NCBI RefSeq assembly: GCF_016698665.1
Contig: NZ_CP068046.1
Span: 3,038,001 to 3,102,000, forward strand
Length of the DNA: 64,000 nucleotides
DNA from: Devosia rhizoryzae
Lineage (GTDB): Bacteria; Pseudomonadota; Alphaproteobacteria; Rhizobiales; Devosiaceae
Reading direction: 5' to 3'
Shown: piece by piece, positions 18,215-25,940 of the stretch
Position numbering within the stretch: the first letter of the stretch is position 1
Layout of the letters: the number at the start of each line of letters is the position of its first letter
Notes under the pieces: generated by a model
What the model saw: only the letters and a program-made list of their open reading frames with translations
What the model was told of the DNA's origin: nothing
Databases searched by the model: none
Translations under genes and position numbers: made by a program

Positions 18215-19081
18215 CTAGGCCGCCTTCGCGAAAGCGAGTTCAGCACGGGCCACCATGGTGCGGATGCCGTCGATGCCGGCCCGCCATTCGGCGTGGCGCG
18301 ACCAGCGCTGCCAATTCTGGCCACCGAACAGGTGCGGCTGGTCGGCGCAGTTCGCGTAACGACCGGTGGCCTTGAGCTTGATCCACGGCATGGTGAAGAA
18401 CATGTCGACGCTGGCATCGGGATAGCCCGCCGGCAGCTGGATCATCACGTCCACCACGTCGCGATCGAACTTGCCGGGAGGCAGCGGGAAGTTCTTGATC
18501 ACGACGCCGGTCGAGCCCGCGTCGGCGATCATTTCGCAAGTCAGGCCATGGTCCTCAATGAACTGGCGGTCGGCGGACGGAAGGGCACCAAGACCCTCCG
18601 TGGTCTCGCGGATCACCGTGATGAACCTCTCGATGCCCTTGCCGGACAGATCTACCAGATCGGTGTCGCCGATGGGGCGGTCATGGCCACCGCGCACTTC
18701 GAGGTAGATGGTGTAGCGCTCGTCCACGCCGGCGAGGTTCCGGACCGCCTTGCCGCTGATCAGGTTGCGGCCCCAAGACATCTGGCGCTGCTCGATGGTG
18801 AAGTTAAAGGCACGGTCGCTCTCGAAGTAGGCGAATACCTCGGTTCCCTTGGCGCGCAGGTCGTAGGTCTCGTCGAGGCGAACGTCCTCGAACTCGCCGT
18901 TAGGCAGGATCGCGTAGAGGATGTTGTTCTCGATGTCGCGAACACCCGCTGCCATAAGGATCTGGCGGCCGAGAGGGATAGGATCGGGGACGGAAGCATC
19001 CTTGAAGGTCACGCCATCGGTGGTAGTGCGGATGCGGTACGCGGTATTGGCGGCCTCGGCCGCATTAAGTTCAGAAGTCAT
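18215..19081 (-). CDS. Tandem ubiquitin-like domains fused to an E2-like conjugating domain
   Basis: 288 residues from ATG 19081, with GGAGAG seven bases upstream. Two beta-grasp repeats of the multiubiquitin type occupy about residues 13-88 (GRQILMAAGV...LDETYDL) and 90-156 (GKAVRNLAGVD...DLVDLSGKGIERF). The C-terminal 165-288 region is a prokaryotic E2 family E domain: L-P-A-G-Y-P-D (216-222) and N-W-Q-R-W-S-R-H (256-263). C182 and C245 are the only cysteines there and so the catalytic candidates. Because the Ubl domains are N-terminal, use as a donor would need internal processing, perhaps by the neighbouring JAB. Alternatively the chain is a fixed scaffold. The helicase fusion ends 86 bases upstream. 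Confidence 0.9.
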   Translation of the reverse strand: MTSELNAAEAANTAYRIRTTTDGVTFKDASVPDPIPLGRQILMAAGVRDIENNILYAILPNGEFEDVRLDETYDLRAKGTEVFAYFESDRAFNFTIEQRQMSWGRNLISGKAVRNLAGVDERYTIYLEVRGGHDRPIGDTDLVDLSGKGIERFITVIRETTEGLGALPSADRQFIEDHGLTCEMIADAGSTGVVIKNFPLPPGKFDRDVVDVMIQLPAGYPDASVDMFFTMPWIKLKATGRYANCADQPHLFGGQNWQRWSRHAEWRAGIDGIRTMVARAELAFAKAA

Positions 19082-19167
19082 AATCGTTCTCTCCGTGGGC
19101 ATGTCGCTCAATTGCGTGCCCTACAGGGAGTTGATCTGAGCCGGTTCGCCGAACCGGTAAGCGATCT

Positions 19168-22100
19168 TCAAACTTTTTTAACGAGCGTGCCTTCGGGCAG
19201 CGTGCCGCAAATGAAAAACGATGGGCATTTCGGGCATGGGCGCCCCGTTCGATCCAGCGGCAGGTCGCCGGCGACGATGGTCGACAGCACGTCATCGACC
19301 TCCTGGCGCCGTGCAGCCCATTTCTTGGGTTCGATCTCGATGGTGACAGGCTCGTCCTCGGCCAGGTGCACGATCTGGATGGTCGAGGTGGGGAAGGCAT
19401 CCTTCGCCGCGAGGAACATCGAGATCGTCGACAGGTCGCTCAATGCCGACTTGACGGTTTGACCCGTCTTCACCCGGCGGACCAGGATGCCGCCCTCTGG
19501 CGTCCGAAGCAATTCGTCGACCCGGATGTCGATGCTAGCAGCGGCCGCGGCATGCCTGAGGCCGGGGTCCTCCAGCTTCGTCATGCCCGCACGGCTGGCG
19601 ATGAGCCGGTCGACCAGCGACTGCGCGATGCCGCGATACTCGGCTGCATAGCCGCTGGCGCTGACGCCTGTTGCCTCCAGCGCCCCGGAGAGCCGCTGGG
19701 CGACCTCCTCCGACGAGACCTCGTGCGGCTCCATGGCGACGACCCAGTCCACCACGGCCTGAACGGCATCGTGCATCTTCATGAACGTGGTCTCGGTCCG
19801 CTTCCCCCCGACGCCGAGCAGATGGGAGTAGTAGAAGCGCCGTGGGCAGCTGGCGTGCGTCGCCAATCGCGTGGCGGCGAAGGACACGCTACCATCGAAC
19901 ACGATGTCGACCAGCGAGTCGTCGGCCTGGACGAGCTCGATCGCCGGGTCCACGCGGTGGCGCCGCATCGGCGGCACGATGCGGTCGAGGAATTCGGAAT
20001 GGCCCCACTTCGTCCCACCCTTTTTCATAGTGGGCGTGTAGATCGCCAGCCGATCCTTCGCCCGGGACATGGCAACGTAGAACAGACACTCCTGCTCGTC
20101 GACATGCGCTTTGACCCGAAGCTCCTTGCCGGTGCCGGACAGGTCGCGCACCAGGCCGTTCGGGGTCTCGACACCTTGAAACCGGTTCGGCGTGCTCGGA
20201 ATGGTGGTGTTGTTGGCACCGGGGAAGTGCACCGCGCGGAATTCCAGGCCCTTGGAGCCGTGGATGGTCATCAGCCGAACGGCGTCGAGCTTCTGGGCGG
20301 CAGTTGGCAATTGCCGAAGGTCGCGATCGTCGGCGAGCCTGACCAGTCGACGGATGCGATCGAGAAGACTAGAGATTGGTGCACCCGATCCGGGGGCCGG
20401 ATTGCGCACGAAGTTCATCAACTGCCAGATCGCGATGCTCTTCGCCCGCGACGAGATCGTGGTCTGCGAAGCCAGATCGGCGGCAATGCGGGTGCGGTCG
20501 AGCAGGAGGGTCGCGAGCACCTCCGAGGGATAGGACTTCTCATCGAAGCCGTGCAGCGCCACGCCCAGCGCGCCGAGCGCTGCGCGACCCGGTGCCGTCA
20601 GGTCGGGAAGCTGCTCCGGCGACGGATTCCAAATCTGGTCGGTCGTGGAGCCGGCGGCCAGGCTCTGGACGACCAGCGACACGTCGCCGATGCTCATTTG
20701 GAACTGAGGCATAGCGGCCGCCCTGACGATGCCCATTGCCCGCTTGTCCACCAGGATCGACAGCAGCGAAAGCAGGTCCTTCACCTCGGATCGTTCGAAG
20801 ATGCTGCCCAAATGCAGCACCGGAATGCCCAAGGTCTCGAGGGCGGCGCCGATCTTGGCCAGTTTGTCGTTGCCAGTGCAGAGGATGGCCTGATCCCGGT
20901 AGTCGATGCCGTCCTTCCGGAACGCTTCGATGGCCTCTGCCACCGCTTCGATCTCGTCGGCGGCGTAGTCGACCTGGCAGTGCTCGGGCGGGTGGCCGAG
21001 GCGACCCCGCTGCGCAACGAGGCCGGAGTCCTTGCCCTTCGCGACGTTCATCGTAGCGGCAAAGCGGGAGAAGGTCTCGACGATCTCCTCGCCCGAGCGG
21101 TAGTTGACGATCAGTCGTCCGCCTTCCGCTCCCGCGAAATCGACGGCGAAATTCCCCAGGTTGACAGACGACGCGCCGCGGAAACGATAGATCGACTGCT
21201 TCGCGTCTCCGACCGCCCATAGGTGCTGACCAGTAGGACGAAGCAGCTTAAGCAGCGCCACGCTGCTCCGGTTGACGTCCTGGTACTCGTCGACAAGGAT
21301 GTGCGCATAGTCCTCGGAAAGGGCGCTGCGGACGTCCTCGTGCTCGGTCAGGAGCTTGACCGGCAATGTAACTAGGTCGCCGAAGTCCAGACGCTGCGAC
21401 GCGCCCTTCATCTCCTCGTACCGGCGATAGACCCCAGCCACCTCGATCTGCTTCTCGGCCGCGATGCGCAGGTCGTCGTCGCCCCCAGCGGCGGCGAGCA
21501 TGGCATCTGCGAGGATGGCGTAGTCCTGCGGCGTTGCGAGCTCGTCCTTAGCGCGCGATATGGCCGCCAGAATCCTGTCGAGATTGTCGGTGGGGTCCCA
21601 AAGGTTCTTATAGTGCTTCAGCTCGAGGCGAGGCGCTTCGGCCTCCAGGAGACCGATCGCGTCGGCACGATCGATCATCTTGGGATCGTCCGGCAGCCCG
21701 AGCAGATCGTGGAACCGGCGCACCAGGTCGAGTCCGAAGGAATGGAAGGTGCCGATCCACATGGCGGCAGCGGCCTCCGGGTCGACTTCGGCGATGCGCT
21801 CGAACAGTTCGCCGGCCGCCCTGTTCGAGAAGGTCAGCACCAGGATCCCGCGGGGGTCGACGCCCTTGGAAAGGAGGAACGCCACCCGGCCGACGAGCGT
21901 CTGGGTCTTCCCGGTGCCGGGACCTGCTTCGAGAAGATAGGCATTGCCCAAGTGCTCGGCCGCGGCCCTCTGCTGGTCGTTCAACGGGCGTTCGATATTC
22001 TCTTTTTGCCTTTCCGCCTCCACCACGGGCAGAAGCAGGGCATCGAGCAGTTGTTGGACTACAACCGCACGCGGCGCGCCGATATGCGTAGCCAGATCGA

Positions 22101-22572
22101 CCGACGTCATCCCGCCATCGATATGGAGGGCTTTCGCAGTCGCACGAGGAAGGAGCAGTTCGCGGGCGAACAGGTCCATCTGGACCTCACGCCTCTGGCG
22201 CCGGCTGTAGTCCTCGACACGCTCCGCCCCTACCGGCGGCATCTCCGCGGGTCTGGAGGCATCGACATCCGTCGTCTCGTACCTTTGCGTGCGGTCGCCG
22301 AGCTCCACATGACCCACCTCGTGCGCGACCAGGAACGCATCGTCGAACTCGGACCCTGTCGTCTCGTGGGCGATGAGCGGCATGTCGGGATCGTAGATGG
22401 CGCGGGCACCGTTCAGCATGGCGCTGCCCTTGTCGACCCGTTGCACCTCCACGCCCGCCCTGGCTGCCGCGGCCAGCGCCAGCTGGTACGGCATGCGGAT
22501 GTCGGCCCCGCCGGCGATCAGTTCGGCATTGATCTCGGCTCCCCGCCGCCTTGCGACCTCGACGGCGTCCAT
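19168..22572 (-). CDS. ImmA/IrrE peptidase - UvrD helicase - Cas4/AddB-like nuclease fusion
   Basis: 1134 residues. Residues 1-150: IrrE/ImmA metallopeptidase with HEVGH at 84-88 and the downstream QMDLFARELLLP ligand helix. From about 195: UvrD-type SF1A helicase with AGPGTGKT (216-223), a D-E-Y-Q-D Walker B, V-N-Y-R-S and M-S-R-A-K motif VI. The C-terminal third resembles RecB/Cas4 nucleases: SCPRRFYY early and a terminal C-P-K-C-P-S-F-F-I-C (an Fe-S cluster layout) around V-D-E-L...V-R-R-V-K-T-G. Known ImmA/IrrE enzymes cleave repressors on DNA damage or phage signals. Fused to a helicase-nuclease it could sense and act in one protein. One base separates it from the upstream gene. Confidence 0.9.
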   Translation of the reverse strand: MDAVEVARRRGAEINAELIAGGADIRMPYQLALAAAARAGVEVQRVDKGSAMLNGARAIYDPDMPLIAHETTGSEFDDAFLVAHEVGHVELGDRTQRYETTDVDASRPAEMPPVGAERVEDYSRRQRREVQMDLFARELLLPRATAKALHIDGGMTSVDLATHIGAPRAVVVQQLLDALLLPVVEAERQKENIERPLNDQQRAAAEHLGNAYLLEAGPGTGKTQTLVGRVAFLLSKGVDPRGILVLTFSNRAAGELFERIAEVDPEAAAAMWIGTFHSFGLDLVRRFHDLLGLPDDPKMIDRADAIGLLEAEAPRLELKHYKNLWDPTDNLDRILAAISRAKDELATPQDYAILADAMLAAAGGDDDLRIAAEKQIEVAGVYRRYEEMKGASQRLDFGDLVTLPVKLLTEHEDVRSALSEDYAHILVDEYQDVNRSSVALLKLLRPTGQHLWAVGDAKQSIYRFRGASSVNLGNFAVDFAGAEGGRLIVNYRSGEEIVETFSRFAATMNVAKGKDSGLVAQRGRLGHPPEHCQVDYAADEIEAVAEAIEAFRKDGIDYRDQAILCTGNDKLAKIGAALETLGIPVLHLGSIFERSEVKDLLSLLSILVDKRAMGIVRAAAMPQFQMSIGDVSLVVQSLAAGSTTDQIWNPSPEQLPDLTAPGRAALGALGVALHGFDEKSYPSEVLATLLLDRTRIAADLASQTTISSRAKSIAIWQLMNFVRNPAPGSGAPISSLLDRIRRLVRLADDRDLRQLPTAAQKLDAVRLMTIHGSKGLEFRAVHFPGANNTTIPSTPNRFQGVETPNGLVRDLSGTGKELRVKAHVDEQECLFYVAMSRAKDRLAIYTPTMKKGGTKWGHSEFLDRIVPPMRRHRVDPAIELVQADDSLVDIVFDGSVSFAATRLATHASCPRRFYYSHLLGVGGKRTETTFMKMHDAVQAVVDWVVAMEPHEVSSEEVAQRLSGALEATGVSASGYAAEYRGIAQSLVDRLIASRAGMTKLEDPGLRHAAAAASIDIRVDELLRTPEGGILVRRVKTGQTVKSALSDLSTISMFLAAKDAFPTSTIQIVHLAEDEPVTIEIEPKKWAARRQEVDDVLSTIVAGDLPLDRTGRPCPKCPSFFICGTLPEGTLVKKV

Positions 22573-22573
22573 C

Positions 22574-23122
22574 TCACGCCTCTTCTAGCAGTTGGGCGAT
22601 CTCGTCCGGGCTGTGGCCGCATTGCGCCAGCAGCTCCGGCAACGTCAGTTGAGGTCCGACGCTGGGCTTGCCATCCGCTTTGTAGCTCGCTCCGGTCGCG
22701 AGCGTGCGCGGCTCACTCAAGTAGGCGGTCAGCTCGTCCACGCTGGTGCTCAAGGCTTCGGCCAGGCGGGAAAGGAAGCGCGACGGGATCGAGGCGATCT
22801 GGACCGCGCGGTCTCGGAGCTGCATGACGACCATGGTCCTGACCCCGATGCTGACCGCGACCTCCTTCGTGAAGCCCTTGGCGGTCAGCGGTGCCGTCGA
22901 GCTCAACGAATACCTGTTCCAGGATGCCAAGACCAACGGCGATTCCATATCGATGGGCGTGTCGTTCTCGCCGTCCAGCTCGAGTTCGAGCACCAGATCG
23001 AGCAGGTCGGTCTGCAGGTCGGGATAGGTCGTCATGTAGCGGTCCAGAGTGGCCTTGTCGTGGCTCGGCTCGATCGCGAATGCGGCCAGGATGTTCTCCA
23101 CATCTTCAACTGGGCGGGTCAT
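22574..23122 (-). CDS. Small regulator-like protein between sigma-like factor and ImmA fusion
   Basis: 182 residues. The N-terminal half is acidic and helical; the middle reads KEVAVSIGVRTMVVMQL and SRFLSRLAEALSTSVDEL, a helix-turn-helix-adjacent pattern seen in proteins that travel with ImmA/IrrE peptidases. It overlaps the upstream sigma-like gene by four bases (ATGA) and is followed one base later by the ImmA fusion. A likely role is anti-sigma factor or repressor cleaved by the fused peptidase. That is inference from order only, and no family is firmly recognised. Confidence 0.72.
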   Translation of the reverse strand: MTRPVEDVENILAAFAIEPSHDKATLDRYMTTYPDLQTDLLDLVLELELDGENDTPIDMESPLVLASWNRYSLSSTAPLTAKGFTKEVAVSIGVRTMVVMQLRDRAVQIASIPSRFLSRLAEALSTSVDELTAYLSEPRTLATGASYKADGKPSVGPQLTLPELLAQCGHSPDEIAQLLEEA

Positions 23123-23973
23123 TCTAATTCCTCCAAAGCCTTCTTGAGCTTACCAATGGCCCGTTTCCGCCGATTGCGCACCGTTTGGTCGTTGCAATCG
23201 AGCAGACTCGAGATGGTGATGACATCCGGGTCGATGGAGGCATCCTGGTAGCCCTTCCGGGAGAGCAGAATCACGCTTCGTTCTTCTGCAGGTAGTTTGC
23301 TGATCGCAGCGTCGAGGGCGGACCGGTAAACCGGATCATCAATTTTTTCGCGATTCTGGGGATCGAACGCGCCCGCTGCCTTTTCCACCTCGGAGGAGAT
23401 CGCCTCGTCGTCGTCGTACGAGAGCGGTTCATTGCGGCTCTCCTCGCGATCGACCTTGGCGCGGGCGGTCGATCGCAGCGACTTGATGGAATCGGCGAAG
23501 TTGACCTCGTAGTAGTCAAGCCCAGCCAAATATCCGTTCCGGTCCTTGGTCAACTTGAGCTCGAACGCGAAAACGACGGATTCCACAATCTTGGCGGCCC
23601 GACCGGTAATAGCCTGCTTTCCGTTCACGTAGTGATATGCGCCCGGCACTGTCCCAGCGTACACCACCCGCGCCAGCAGCGCCTTGTACATGAGTTCGAA
23701 CTGGCGAGTGGAATTGTCTTGCTTTGACTTCCGAACGAAATGGAGAATGCACTCCGGCGGAACAAAGTCGGGATGGGTCGGCGTCGATATCTGCATCCGT
23801 TGAATTAGCTGGTCTCGAGGCAGTTGCTCGAGTTGGCCGATCATCGCTTCAACATCGTCCCGACGCTGGTATTGGACGCCGTTCGGATATGTCATCCTGA
23901 GCGGTTCTACCAAGAAGTCCCCCTTTCCCCAAGGAATGGAACTAAATATCGTTGGGACCCGCGCTTTCTGCAA
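23119..23973 (-). CDS. Sigma-70-like factor heading the ubiquitin-like cluster
   Basis: 284 residues. The C-terminal 80 residues look like sigma region 4: AISKLPAEERSVILLSRKGY, a spacer, then CNDQTVRNRRKRAIGKLKKAL. The middle carries a region-2-like helical block (QFELMYKALLARVV) with a long acidic linker. It is first of a tightly packed leftward cluster (overlap or 1-2 base gaps except for 86 bases before the Ubl-E2 gene), so it may switch on its own operon. Two 18-base direct repeats lie 38-91 bases upstream. A transposon-encoded sigma factor of this shape is unusual, and it could be a diverged regulator rather than a working sigma. Confidence 0.7.
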   Translation of the reverse strand: MQKARVPTIFSSIPWGKGDFLVEPLRMTYPNGVQYQRRDDVEAMIGQLEQLPRDQLIQRMQISTPTHPDFVPPECILHFVRKSKQDNSTRQFELMYKALLARVVYAGTVPGAYHYVNGKQAITGRAAKIVESVVFAFELKLTKDRNGYLAGLDYYEVNFADSIKSLRSTARAKVDREESRNEPLSYDDDEAISSEVEKAAGAFDPQNREKIDDPVYRSALDAAISKLPAEERSVILLSRKGYQDASIDPDVITISSLLDCNDQTVRNRRKRAIGKLKKALEELE

Positions 23974-24010
23974 GTCATCCAGCGGTATTCTGCTAGTCTA
24001 TTCATTCGCG

Positions 24011-24064
24011 TGGCGATTAGTCAGGGCAAGTATTCGCGCTAGATCATGGCGACTGGTAAGGGCA
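24011..24064. repeat. Two 18-base direct repeats upstream of the sigma-like gene
   Basis: TGGCGATTAGTCAGGGCA at 24011-24028 and TGGCGACTGGTAAGGGCA at 24047-24064 differ at three positions and are spaced 36 bases apart. They lie between the sigma-like start at 23973 and the end of the gene at 24111, where a promoter for the cluster must be. A control site is plausible. Confidence 0.5.
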
Positions 24065-24110
24065 TCGATCTCACCCCGTGGCCGTGCAAAAGCGCCTCCA
24101 TTCTCGTGGG

Positions 24111-24371
24111 TTATCCGGTCAACAAAAAAATGGTCATGCCACCACCAGAAGCACCGCATTCTGGGCAGGTCATCGCGACCTTGAAGGCGTAATCGACCTC
24201 GGCATCGCCATGTGTGGCCATCACCGTGTCGTAGACAATGACATGCTGGTGGCCGCGACCTGCCGAGCAATGGCTGATGAGGACATAGCCGGCATCGCGG
24301 AACTGGGACAGGCGGGTGATCGGCTCGATGGGCTTGGGCGGGATGTCGGGGACACGCATCTTCTCGGGCAC
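24111..24371 (-). CDS. Small zinc-ribbon-like protein
   Basis: 86 residues from GTG 24371 (or ATG 24359). The sequence has RDAGYVLISHCSAGRGHQHV and a C-terminal C-P-E-C-G-A-S-G-G-G, so two to four cysteine/histidine ligands for a possible zinc site. Similar short Cys-containing proteins of unknown role are common in rhizobia. It points towards the sigma-like gene but 137 bases separate them. Confidence 0.55.
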   Translation of the reverse strand: MPEKMRVPDIPPKPIEPITRLSQFRDAGYVLISHCSAGRGHQHVIVYDTVMATHGDAEVDYAFKVAMTCPECGASGGGMTIFLLTG

Positions 24372-24502
24372 CTACTCGAAGATCCGCCGGTATGATGCCA
24401 ACGATGGCAAGGCGAGGCAATGACATCGAGCGGGCCGAAGTTTCGACCGCTGGTTCTATGCATCATCCACCCACATGCTCAGCATCGTCACAGGAGACGG
24501 CG

Positions 24503-25159
24503 ATGCATTGGCAAAGACCCCGCAACGGGAACTACATGAGCGACAGTCTGGACGGTCACACTTGGCAGATCAGCCGGCTCGCAAACAATGGCAATGCCTC
24601 GCTGGATCTTTTGGTCGACTCGGGGAGTCCGGCGAAGAAAGCCGTGGCGCAATGCGCCAGCATTGCCGAGGCCAGGATTATCGCCACCTGTCTGGAAAAT
24701 GCCGACGATATCGAACTGCCTGATCTTGCCGAACAGGCTTCCGAGCTTGGCCTGCGCGAGCTTCAGGGCTTCCCCGATGACGTGGCAGACGAGATCATCG
24801 GCAATCTGTTGCGGCACGGTCACGACAGTCACCGATACAAGCGACGGGCGCGCAGATGGTTCGGCAATGACGAGGTCACCTATTTGATGACGGTCGATGA
24901 GACCAACCACTTCCCGGTCTATGGCTTCCGCATGGGTGACGATCGAATTGTCCGACCCGACTTCGTGTATATGCAGCCGCGCCCACTGAGACAGGCAACG
25001 GCCGCTGCCTTTGCATTCGGCCAAATGGAAATCCTGATGATGCGTCGCGAATTGCACGGATCGATCGAGAACTCGCTCAGGGGAGATCAACATCATGACC
25101 TAGTCGATCGCTTTGAGGACGGCTACTACGGCGCGCTGGAAAACTCATACAGAATCTGA
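24503..25159 (+). CDS. Protein of unknown function
   Basis: 218 residues from ATG 24503 with AGGAG six bases upstream; the frame is open further left but without a better start. Acidic N-terminal half (IELPDLAEQASELGLRELQG), then KRRARRWFGNDEVTYLMTVDE and an Arg-rich middle. No signal, membrane segment or recognisable motif. It stands alone, divergent from the small zinc-ribbon gene, and converges on an integrase remnant. Confidence 0.62.
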   Translation: MHWQRPRNGNYMSDSLDGHTWQISRLANNGNASLDLLVDSGSPAKKAVAQCASIAEARIIATCLENADDIELPDLAEQASELGLRELQGFPDDVADEIIGNLLRHGHDSHRYKRRARRWFGNDEVTYLMTVDETNHFPVYGFRMGDDRIVRPDFVYMQPRPLRQATAAAFAFGQMEILMMRRELHGSIENSLRGDQHHDLVDRFEDGYYGALENSYRI

Positions 25160-25167
25160 CGGAAGGT

Positions 25168-25386
25168 CTACGTGGCCTCCCACACCCGATTGAGGATCTT
25201 GGCCGCGATCGCGGACTTGTCCTGGGGCAGGAAGCGCCCATAGTGCTGCTGCACCATGGCCGGTGTGTCCTGGATGGCATAGCTCGCCTGCTCACAGCTA
25301 CCGGTCTGCTTGAGATTATGCGTGGCCGATACATCGCGAACGTTCTGCGGGCGATGAGGCAACAGAACGGATCCCATTTTGCACAA
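25168..25386 (-). pseudogene. Tyrosine recombinase C-terminal remnant
   Basis: About 60 residues match the end of a phage-type integrase: H-R-P-Q-N-V-R-D-V (the H-x-x-R region), LKQTGSCEQASYAIQDT, then the QQHYGRFLPQDK stretch with the catalytic tyrosine. Nothing of the N-terminal or core domain is present, and the upstream part of the frame is not integrase-like. It marks an older integration event inside the transposon cargo. Confidence 0.65.
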
Positions 25387-25499
25387 TTGGCAATGGCAGG
25401 AGCACCAATTCGTTGAACGCTTTGGAGCAGGTTATGTCTGGCTAGCGCCCATGCCAGAGGCGCAACCTCATATGATCGGCATGCGTATCAGACGCACAC

Positions 25500-25805
25500 C
25501 TAAACGATTTGGCGGTCCAGCCTTTCGATCGTGGCCGCCAGATGGGCCCGCAGTCGGACGAGTGACATCGAGGTGATCATTGGCCGGCGTCCGCTCAAGA
25601 CTAGGAAGAGGTCGAACACCTCGTCCGAGTGCTTTGCCAGTTCCACCAGGTGATGCCCGGTGGGGCCGCAGCTCCCCGACAGCCAGTTCTTTGCAGTGCG
25701 TTCGCTGGCGCCTGTCCAGTTCATCACGGTCTTGATGCTGCGACGGCTTTGGCCCAGTTCATTGCGCAGCGCTGCTGCGACCATCAGATTGAAATCCCGT
25801 TTCAT
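25500..25805 (-). CDS. Small HTH DNA-binding protein
   Basis: 101 residues from ATG 25805 (MKRDFNLMVAAALRNELG). A helix-turn-helix is visible in SIKTVMNWTGASERTAKNWL, followed by a Leu-rich helix (HLVELAKHSDEVFDLFLVL). Such proteins are frequent companions of the recombinase/ParB cluster that begins 135 bases away on the other strand, and it may repress it. The intergenic space is AT-richer. Family name not known to me. Confidence 0.72.
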   Translation of the reverse strand: MKRDFNLMVAAALRNELGQSRRSIKTVMNWTGASERTAKNWLSGSCGPTGHHLVELAKHSDEVFDLFLVLSGRRPMITSMSLVRLRAHLAATIERLDRQIV

Positions 25806-25940
25806 TGCCTGATCTCTCCATGGGCAACCTTCTGCCCACAATAGGCAACACCATCCGCGTCAACCGACGATAAAGTCCTTTGCGAAAACTGGAGGTTTCG
25901 TCAGACGTCACTGTGCATGGCGAAGCAGGAGTGTTTCGCC

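Noticed and set aside
17227..18375. 382-codon plus-strand frame
   Set aside because: Antisense of the JAB-E1 gene, whose catalytic motifs are intact.
19366..22827. Long plus-strand frames of 618 and 404 codons
   Set aside because: They mirror the ImmA-helicase fusion; composition is His/Arg/Gly-rich without motifs.
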